A stretch of DNA of 47,594 bases from JANNGC01 sp043758205 (GTDB lineage Bacteria > Verrucomicrobiota > Verrucomicrobiia > Limisphaerales > SIBH01). A program made the translations under genes and the position numbers. Below are positions 36,001 to 42,960 of the stretch, in pieces (the first letter of the stretch is position 1; every line of letters starts with the position of its first letter). The DNA lies in NCBI GenBank assembly GCA_043758205.1, contig JAYVNY010000024.1, positions 1 through 47,594 of the forward strand, in the 5' to 3' direction. Below the pieces are notes generated by a model. That model did not search any database and was not told the origin of the DNA. It saw only the letters and a program-made list of their open reading frames with translations.

Positions 36001-39000
36001 CGACATCAGCTACACTTTTCCCACTAACACCATCATCCCCGGCGGCGGCTTCATCGTCATCGCTCGCGTTCCCAGCGATGTCACCGCCGTCTATGGCATC
36101 AATGGCGTGGCCGGCCCCTACGGCGGCAGCCTGCCCGGCAGCAAAGGCACCGTGCGGCTCCGCAATGCGGTCAACGCCATTCTGCTCGAAGTGAATTACG
36201 ACGACGACAACGGCTGGCCCGTCGCTTGCGACGGCCCCGGCCATTCCCTCGTCCTCGCCCGCCCGTCCTATGGCGAAAACAACCCGCAAGCCTGGGCCGC
36301 CAGCGACCGCATCGGCGGCTCGCCCGGCCGCGTGGACGGCCTGTTCCTCGAACCCACGCGCCACATCGTCATCAACGAATTCCTCGCCCACACCGACCTG
36401 CCCGACCTCGATTTCATCGAACTGTTCAACCGCAGCAAAATTGCCGTGGACCTCTCCGGCTGCTGGCTCTCCGACGATCCCAAGACCAACAAATTCCGCA
36501 TCCCCGACGGCACGCTCATCGGGCCGACAAATTTTCTCGTGTATAACGAGACGCAACTGGGCTTCTCCCTGAACGCGGGCGGGGAAGCCATCTACCTCGT
36601 CAACTCGAACCGCACGCGAGTCCTCGACTGCCTCAAATTCGACGGCCAGGAAAACGGCGTCTCCACCGGGCGCACGCCCGACGGTGCGCCGACCTTCAGC
36701 CGCCTGGCCAGCCAGACGCCCGGCGCGAACAACTCCGCCCAGCGCCTCGAAGCCCTCGTCATCAATGAAATCATGTATAGCCCCATCACCGGCGATGACT
36801 GGGATGAGTTTGTGGAAATCTACAATCGCGGTACCAACGCCGTGAACCTCGGCGGCTGGCGATTGAACAAGGCGGTTGATTTCACCTTTCCGACCAACAC
36901 CATTATCCCGACCAATGGCTATATCGTGGTGGGCAAAGACGTGGCCGTGCTGCGCACGAGCTACACGAACCTGAACTTGGGCAACTCGTTCGGCAATTAC
37001 TCCGGCACGCTGGCCAACGGCGGCGAGCGCCTGACGCTCGACATGCCCGACACCATCATTTCCACCAACCTCCTCGGCGTGGTGGCCACCAACCTCATCC
37101 ACATCATCATAGACGACGTGACCTACGGCACCGGCGGCAAATGGGGCAACTGGAGCGACGGCGGCGGCAGCAGTCTCGAATTGATCGACCCGCGCAGCGA
37201 CAACCGGCTCCCCTCGAACTGGGCCGACAGCGATGACAGCGCCAAGAGCAGCTTCACCACCATGACCGTCACCGGCACGCTCGACCACATGGGCGGCTCC
37301 AGCAGCATGTGGAACGCGCTCCAACTCTGGCTCTACGAAGCGGGTGAATGCCTCGTGGACAACGTCACCGTCTCCACCTCCCCCGCCACCGTCCCCGCCG
37401 TGTCTGTGCCGAACGGCAATTTCTCCAGCGCCAACACCGGCGTGAACGAGTGGGTCGCGCAAGGCACCCTCCGCTACTCGTACATTGAAAATATCGGCGG
37501 CGTGAACGGCAACGTCCTCCACGTCGTCTCGCAAGATCGCGGCGACACCGGCGCGAACCGCATCAACAAAGTGCTCACCGCCCAATACGTCACGAATACC
37601 ACCGCCACCATCACCGCGAGCGTGAAGTGGCTGAAGGGCCGGCCGGAAATGCTGTTCCGCCTGCGTGGCAACGGTTTGGAAATCCCCGGCGTGATGAACG
37701 TGCCGCGCAACCTCGGCACGCCGGGCGCGCGCAACAGCCGCTACGCCACCAACGCCGGCCCGGCCATGACCGAGGTCGCGCACAGCCCCGTGCTCCCCGT
37801 GGCCGGCGAGCCCATCACCGTGACCGCCCGGGTGCATGACCCCGACGGCGTAGCCTCGGTGCAACTGACCTGGCGCGTGGACCCCACCGGACTTCCGATG
37901 GTCATTAACATGGTGGACAACGGCACCGGCCAGGACCTCTTCGCCCGCGATGGCATTTACACCGCCACCATTCCCGGCCAGCCGGACAACGCCATGATTG
38001 CGTTCTACCTCACTGCCACCGATAGCCACGCCCTCGTCCGCACCACCCAATTCCCCGTCGGCGCGCCCGCCAAGGAATGCCTCGTGCATATCGGCGACAA
38101 ACAGCCCGTGGCCAGCTTCGCCAGCTACCGCTTCTGGATGACCGACCAGACCCTCTCCGACTGGATCACCGCCGAGAAGGTCAGCAGCGAAATTTTCAAA
38201 GGCACCTTCATTTACGGCAACAACCGCATCATCTACGACGCGGGCAGCCATTACGCGGGCAGCCCCGCGCACGCCAAACTCTACGATTCCCCGTTGGGCA
38301 CCAACTGCGACTACCAGCTAATCCTGAAATCGGATGACACGCTGCTCGATGAAACTTCGTTTCGCATCCAGGAACCCGGCCTGTTCGGCGCGGACCGCAC
38401 CTGCCAGAATGAATCGCTGGGCTACTGGATGATCAACCAGATGGGTATCCCCTCGCTGAACCGGCGGCCGGTCAACGTCTTCATCAACGGCTCCCGGCGC
38501 GGCCTCATTTATGAGGACACCCAGCGCCAGAATTCCGGCTTCCTCTCCGAATGGTTCCCCGACGCGGAGTCCGATCTCAGCGACCTCTACCGCATCGGAT
38601 ACTGGTATGAGTATGGCGATGATTTGGCGAATCGCAGCAACAACGAGCCGACGCTCCAAGACCTCACCACCGTCGGCGGTGTGAAGAAGCTGGCGCGTTA
38701 CCGCCAGACCTTTGGCAAGCGCGCGGTCAAGGAGTCAGTCCACAATTACACCAACCTCTTCCAGCTCGTGGACACGCTCAAGACCACCAACACTGGCGAT
38801 GCTTACGCCGCCGCCGTGTTCCCCGTCGTGGATGTTTCCAGCTTCACCCGTGCCTTCGCCGCCGAGCGCATCTTGAACAACACGGACCTCTACGGTGCAC
38901 GCCGCATCTCCGGCACGGACAGCAAACCCGGCTCGCAAAATTCCTTCCTCGCCAAGCCGGGCGGGGAAAAGTGGAAGTTCCTCATCTGGGACATTGACGC

Positions 39001-42000
39001 GGCGTATCTCGGCACGCCCGTGGACCCGCTCTTTGATTTCACGGACCCGCCCATCTCGAATCTCTTCCTGCATCCTTACGTACTCCGCACCTACTGGCAG
39101 GCACTGGAGGATGGCGCGAACGGGCCGCTCCGTCCGCAGGTCATGTACCCGGTCATGGATGCAAAGTACGCCGCGCTCCAGCAGGCGGGCATCCCCGCGA
39201 CCACGCCGCAGGTCATGAAGGATTTCCTCGGCGTGCGCCGCGATTTCATTTTGCAGTTATTGTCGGAGAACAAGTCGCCCTTCGCTTTCACGGTGAATGG
39301 CGGGGTGAATTTCACGAACGCCAGCACCCTGGTCACGCTCTCCGGCGCCGCTCCCTTCAGCGCACGCATCATCACCATCAACGGGGTGGAGTACCCGCTG
39401 CTCTGGTCCAGCGTCACGAACTGGTCGGTCCGCCTGCCGCTCTCGGGGTCCACCAACCTCTTCACCGTGCGGGGGTATGACGCCGGTAGCAATCTCCTCG
39501 CGAATTCCACTAAGTCCATCACGGTCTATTTCAACGGCACCGTCTCCAAACCGGAGGAAAGTCTGGTCATTAACGAAATCATGTACCAGCCGAAGATCAC
39601 CAACGCGCATTACATCGAGATTTACAACCGCTCCACGAATACCACCTTTGGTCTGGGCGGCTACCGTTTGAATGGCGCGGATTTCAATTTCCCGGCGGCG
39701 TCGTTCATCAGCCCGCTTTCTTATCTCACGGTGGTGAAGGACACGGCGGCGTTCCAGTCGGCCTACGGAACCACCGCGCTGGCCACGGTCATCGGCGAAT
39801 ACAGCGGCGGCCTCGACAAGGACGGGGAGGCGCTCTCGCTGGTCAAGGTCGCGGCGAGCACGAACCTGCCGGACACCATCATCAGCAAGGTGAAGTATGA
39901 GGCGGCGCGGCCCTGGTCGGACATGGCCAGCCGCACAAACAGCGGGGTCGCACTTCAACTCCTGGATATAACCCAGGACCACGCGCGGGTCAGCAACTGG
40001 GAAGGTGCGGCGGACTGGCGCTTCTTCAGTTACACCGCCACACCAGCGGGAAATCAGCTCGCCTTGTGGCTGGATGTAATCGGCGAGGTGTTTATTGATG
40101 ATATTCGCCTGGTAAGCGGCGCGGTCGCGGGTGTGGGCTCGAATTATGTGAAGGGCGGGGATTTTGAGACGAATAATTTGAGCCTCTGGACGTTTGGCAA
40201 TGCGTATCTGGGCAACAGCACGAACAGCAGCCTGCACGCGAAGAGCGGGACAAACAGTTTGCGGCTCGCGCCCACGAAGGCGGGGACGACGGCTTCCTCG
40301 ACGTTTATGTCCCAGACCATTTCGCCGACGCCGGGGGCGAGCAATTACACGGTGAGCTTCTGGTATCGGCCCACGACGAACACGCAGAACCTCTTCGTGC
40401 GTCTCGGGGGCACCACCCCCACCACCAATTTTAACACGCGCCTGCTTTACGCCACGCCCGGCACGAACAACTCCGTGGCGCGGTCGGTCACGCCGTATCC
40501 GCTGCTCTGGCTCAATGAGGTGCAGCCGAACAATGTCACGACGCTGCTGGACAACACGGGCACGAACCAGCCGTGGCTGGAGCTTTACAACAGCAGCACG
40601 AACACGCTGGACCTCACGGGGTATGCGCTGTCGAAGAGTTACACGAATCTGGCGACGTGGAATTTCCCGAACGGGAGTGTGATGCTGCCCGGGCAGTTCC
40701 GGGTCATTTTTGCGGATGGGCGTCCGCAGTTCACCACGGGCGCGGTGCTGCACACGTCGTTCCGGCTGGATGCGTTGAGCGGCTCTCTCGTGCTCTCGCG
40801 GTCCAATCAAATCCTCGACTACATCAACTACACGAACGTGAACAACGACGTGTCCTACGGCGACGTGCCAGACGGCCAGTTGTTCGCGCGTCAGCTCATG
40901 TTCACGCCCACGCCCGGCGACACGAACAGTCCCTCGCCCGCGCCGGTCTTGATCAATGAATGGATGGCGTCGAACACCGCCACCATCACCAACCCAATCA
41001 CCGGTTACTTCGAGGATTGGATCGAACTCTACAATTTCAGCGACGACGCGGTGGACCTCGGCGGTTATTTCATGACCGACGACGAGGGGAACAAGAACAA
41101 GTGGCGCATTCCGAACACGCCGCTGGCGGTGCTCGCGCCGCGCAGTTTCCTGCTGGTCTGGGCGGACGGCACCTCGGGCACGAACGTGAGCGCCACGGCG
41201 TTGCACGCAAATTTCAAATTGTCGAAGGGCGGGGATTATATTGGGCTGTTTAATCCGCAACAGCAGAAGGTGGATGCGTTTAACTTCGGCCCGCAGTTGA
41301 ATAACGTCACCCAGGGGCGGTTCCCCGATGGCAACACCGCCGGTGGCTTTGTGAGCATGACGGCGAGCACGCCGCGCACGAACAACGTCGTGGGCAACAA
41401 CGGTTACACCCCCAGCCTCGTGCAGCCGACCAATCGCGTGGTCAACGAGGGCGCGCTGATAACCTTCACGAATGTTGGCACGGATGCGGATTTGCCGGCG
41501 CAGGCCCTCACGTTCACGTCGCCGAATTTGCCGGAGGGCGCGACGCTCCATCCAACGACGGGCCTCTTCACCTGGCAGACGTTGGAACAGCATGGGCCGG
41601 GCGTTTATGTAGTCACCATTCGCGTGGCGGATAACGGCACGCCGTCGCTATTTGATCAGAAGAGTTTCCAAATCACGGTCAACGAGAGTAATCGTGCGCC
41701 CGTGTTGCCGGCGGTGGGTTCGCAGTTGATTTATACTAATACGCTGCTCAGTTTGTCGTTGGCAGCCACGGATCCGGATCTGCCGGCGCAGAGCATTTCC
41801 TACGGCCTGGCCACGGCTTTGGCGGGCGCGGGGATTGATGGGAATGGGTTGTTCACTTTCATGGCCGGGCCGGCGCAGGCGCCCAGCTCGAACTGGGTGG
41901 TCATCACGGCCACGGACAGTCTGGGCCTGAGCGCGACGCAGAGTTTTGCGGTCCTCGTGAACGCGGGTCTGGCGTGCGGCGGGTATAAGGGCGACGTGGT

Positions 42001-42916
42001 GCCGCGTGGGAATCCTAATGGGGTGAATGGCATCACGGACTGGGTGCAGATCGGTCTTTTCGTCGCGGGGCTGGCGACGGCGGTGGATGCGTGTGAGACG
42101 AATCGCGCGGATTGCGCGCCGCGCGGGACGTGTGGGGACGGGATTTTGACGACAATTGATTGGGTGCAGGCGGGGCGTTATGCGGCGGGTTTGGATGCGC
42201 GGGTGTTGATGCAGGATTGTGCGCCGGCGTTGGTGGCGACTCCGAAGTCCCTGACAGCTCAGAAGAGCGGCACGTTGCGGAGTCTTTCTTTCACGAACGC
42301 GGCGGTGGCACGGGGGGCGACGAATGGCGTGGCGGTGTGGGCGCAGGCGCAGGGGGATGAGAACGGATTTGGGTTCAGCGTGCAGTTTGACACGAATGTG
42401 CTGGCGCTGGTTTCGGCGACGCCGGGGGCGGACTTGACGAACGCGGCGATGTTCCTGGTCAACACGTCGGCGGTGGCGCGGGGCGTGGTGGGGGTGGTTT
42501 TTGTGCTGCCGTCGAATACGACTTTGGCGGCGGGGCGGCGGGCGTTGGTGCAATTGAATTTCGCGGCCCGGGCGGGCAGCAACACGGTTTCCACACCTTT
42601 GAATTTTCAGGACGAGCCGGTGGCGGGGGAGGTTTCGGATTCGCTGGCGATGCCGTTGGCGGCGAGTTTTGTGAATGGCGCGGTGACGGTGGTGGGCGAC
42701 GCGGATTTCCATTTCAGCCATTTGTCCCGAGCGACCGATGGACAGGTGAGTTTGCAGATGGTGGGTCCGGCGGGGGTGTGGCTCATCCAACGTTCGGCCG
42801 ATTTACTGAGCTGGGAGACGGTGCGGGTGCTGACGAACAACACGGGTCGGTTGGAGTTCACGGAATCGGTGGGAACGAACGTGGCGCAGAGATTTTATCG
42901 TGCGGTGCAGCAGTGA
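33023..42916 (+). CDS. Giant secreted CotH-kinase-like / lamin-tail-domain protein with dockerin-like and cohesin-like regions
   Basis: 3297 residues. Signal peptide after a repeat-coded polar leader (VVVWVWLAAVLGPTAQA). Order: PA14 (about 50-206), Ig, Big_5-like, PA14 (about 398-564), Ig, Big_5-like, ConA/DUF1349-like (750-930), three lamin-tail domains (950-1405), CotH domain (about 1690-2082; NRRPVNVFINGSRRG, WKFLIWDIDAAY), three more lamin-tail domains with a CBM4/9-like jelly roll between, two cadherin-like domains, a dockerin-like pair (about 2983-3069; TDWVQIGLFVAGL and IDWVQAGRYAAGL), a cohesin-like domain and the shared C-terminal domain ending in QRFYRAVQQ. CotH proteins include secreted protein kinases; WDID fits the metal-binding motif, but I could not assign the ATP-binding Lys. 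The start at 33023 precedes the signal peptide; 32936 is less likely. It has its own transcription unit after the terminator. Confidence 0.85.
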   Translation: MENQNQKRERRQSRVESRESRAGSLGGRWAVVVWVWLAAVLGPTAQAQTGLYRELYLGIPGSTLQSLTNVFPPAPDLAEVSTNLFETPSNYGDNFGQRYRGLLIPPVTGEYIFWCQGQNSAILFISPDESPANKIGVAYNLNTTLARSWYIFPTQQSTNIYLVAGQRYYVEALHKTGNGDDSFAIGWKLPNGTYEQPMPASYFRPFGQAAVSAPVLTAQPTNLTVLEQFPATFRVAVSNLDAVTYRWTRDGTNIAGTLGASLTLPVVTLADQGSTFACIVSNNFGTTTSATATLNVAPDTDAPALRHAANLNANAVLVAFTEALDPATALAGTNYTLSHGAQITGVQFGLRPHTIVLATTMLARNTNYTLTINNLRDRASTPNTLAPNSTTTFVAALKGIYRQVFPDLPGSQLTDLTNSPIYPGLPLLAEVLTNTLATPAWPTNNYGQRLRALLVPPVTGSYVFQISSHDSATLYLSTNAFTTSARAIASVTTASDLSAGQYLVQTNQTSAPIPLVAGLQYYLQVLMKSGLSVQSPADHFSVRWTLPDGTVEDPIPVARLVPSGLPFPVISQHPQPVETEENQPASYSVLVANYDPIFYQWQQNGTNLPGATNSILYKPAVTLAENGSTLRCVLVNYAGTATTLEATLAVFPDATPPALAQVINNGTNRLTVTYNEPVELVTATNLANYTVPGVTLSVPVLSTNGLTVTFNTTLLVLGSNYTVTVNNVRDRAATPNAITPASQFTFTAVTFFLQNIGSPADAGYTPVAGGADLTAGNGDFFGNSDAFNYAYLTRVGDFDVKVRVARLDFADTWSVASLMARENLNTTNKYAAVCATPSIAGSFFQYRTNGGVVPSGSGSFPVNYPYTWLRLQRSGGTTFHGYASLDGETWTKLGTAIISMPATIYLGFTVSSRTGAATTTAEFRDFGNNTSTNLSATPTIVEPLGPSSRRTGLAISEILYNPAPRTDGRKIEFVELHNSNPFFENIGGFRLSGDISYTFPTNTIIPGGGFIVIARVPSDVTAVYGINGVAGPYGGSLPGSKGTVRLRNAVNAILLEVNYDDDNGWPVACDGPGHSLVLARPSYGENNPQAWAASDRIGGSPGRVDGLFLEPTRHIVINEFLAHTDLPDLDFIELFNRSKIAVDLSGCWLSDDPKTNKFRIPDGTLIGPTNFLVYNETQLGFSLNAGGEAIYLVNSNRTRVLDCLKFDGQENGVSTGRTPDGAPTFSRLASQTPGANNSAQRLEALVINEIMYSPITGDDWDEFVEIYNRGTNAVNLGGWRLNKAVDFTFPTNTIIPTNGYIVVGKDVAVLRTSYTNLNLGNSFGNYSGTLANGGERLTLDMPDTIISTNLLGVVATNLIHIIIDDVTYGTGGKWGNWSDGGGSSLELIDPRSDNRLPSNWADSDDSAKSSFTTMTVTGTLDHMGGSSSMWNALQLWLYEAGECLVDNVTVSTSPATVPAVSVPNGNFSSANTGVNEWVAQGTLRYSYIENIGGVNGNVLHVVSQDRGDTGANRINKVLTAQYVTNTTATITASVKWLKGRPEMLFRLRGNGLEIPGVMNVPRNLGTPGARNSRYATNAGPAMTEVAHSPVLPVAGEPITVTARVHDPDGVASVQLTWRVDPTGLPMVINMVDNGTGQDLFARDGIYTATIPGQPDNAMIAFYLTATDSHALVRTTQFPVGAPAKECLVHIGDKQPVASFASYRFWMTDQTLSDWITAEKVSSEIFKGTFIYGNNRIIYDAGSHYAGSPAHAKLYDSPLGTNCDYQLILKSDDTLLDETSFRIQEPGLFGADRTCQNESLGYWMINQMGIPSLNRRPVNVFINGSRRGLIYEDTQRQNSGFLSEWFPDAESDLSDLYRIGYWYEYGDDLANRSNNEPTLQDLTTVGGVKKLARYRQTFGKRAVKESVHNYTNLFQLVDTLKTTNTGDAYAAAVFPVVDVSSFTRAFAAERILNNTDLYGARRISGTDSKPGSQNSFLAKPGGEKWKFLIWDIDAAYLGTPVDPLFDFTDPPISNLFLHPYVLRTYWQALEDGANGPLRPQVMYPVMDAKYAALQQAGIPATTPQVMKDFLGVRRDFILQLLSENKSPFAFTVNGGVNFTNASTLVTLSGAAPFSARIITINGVEYPLLWSSVTNWSVRLPLSGSTNLFTVRGYDAGSNLLANSTKSITVYFNGTVSKPEESLVINEIMYQPKITNAHYIEIYNRSTNTTFGLGGYRLNGADFNFPAASFISPLSYLTVVKDTAAFQSAYGTTALATVIGEYSGGLDKDGEALSLVKVAASTNLPDTIISKVKYEAARPWSDMASRTNSGVALQLLDITQDHARVSNWEGAADWRFFSYTATPAGNQLALWLDVIGEVFIDDIRLVSGAVAGVGSNYVKGGDFETNNLSLWTFGNAYLGNSTNSSLHAKSGTNSLRLAPTKAGTTASSTFMSQTISPTPGASNYTVSFWYRPTTNTQNLFVRLGGTTPTTNFNTRLLYATPGTNNSVARSVTPYPLLWLNEVQPNNVTTLLDNTGTNQPWLELYNSSTNTLDLTGYALSKSYTNLATWNFPNGSVMLPGQFRVIFADGRPQFTTGAVLHTSFRLDALSGSLVLSRSNQILDYINYTNVNNDVSYGDVPDGQLFARQLMFTPTPGDTNSPSPAPVLINEWMASNTATITNPITGYFEDWIELYNFSDDAVDLGGYFMTDDEGNKNKWRIPNTPLAVLAPRSFLLVWADGTSGTNVSATALHANFKLSKGGDYIGLFNPQQQKVDAFNFGPQLNNVTQGRFPDGNTAGGFVSMTASTPRTNNVVGNNGYTPSLVQPTNRVVNEGALITFTNVGTDADLPAQALTFTSPNLPEGATLHPTTGLFTWQTLEQHGPGVYVVTIRVADNGTPSLFDQKSFQITVNESNRAPVLPAVGSQLIYTNTLLSLSLAATDPDLPAQSISYGLATALAGAGIDGNGLFTFMAGPAQAPSSNWVVITATDSLGLSATQSFAVLVNAGLACGGYKGDVVPRGNPNGVNGITDWVQIGLFVAGLATAVDACETNRADCAPRGTCGDGILTTIDWVQAGRYAAGLDARVLMQDCAPALVATPKSLTAQKSGTLRSLSFTNAAVARGATNGVAVWAQAQGDENGFGFSVQFDTNVLALVSATPGADLTNAAMFLVNTSAVARGVVGVVFVLPSNTTLAAGRRALVQLNFAARAGSNTVSTPLNFQDEPVAGEVSDSLAMPLAASFVNGAVTVVGDADFHFSHLSRATDGQVSLQMVGPAGVWLIQRSADLLSWETVRVLTNNTGRLEFTESVGTNVAQRFYRAVQQ
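33057..33084 (+). repeat. Heptamer tandem repeat AGTCGAG x4 in the CotH gene leader
   Basis: Four exact copies of AGTCGAG at codons about 12-21, translated as SRVESRESR. It resembles the other 7-8 base tandem repeats at gene starts in this window, but I find no matching inverted arm nearby. Confidence 0.8.
41970..42230 (+). other. Dockerin-like duplicated calcium-loop segment in the CotH protein
   Basis: Two repeats of about 25 residues each end in DWVQ(I/A)G(L/R)(F/Y)(V/A)AGL, preceded by NPNGVNGIT and GDGILTT loops. This is the layout of type I dockerins (two Ca-binding F-hand repeats). Loop position 1 is not Asp in either copy, so calcium binding is uncertain. A cohesin-like domain follows directly (about 42240-42690). 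Confidence 0.6.
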
Positions 42917-42960
42917 CGTTGCCCGGCACGGCATTTTTGAAATTAGATAATAAACAAATC

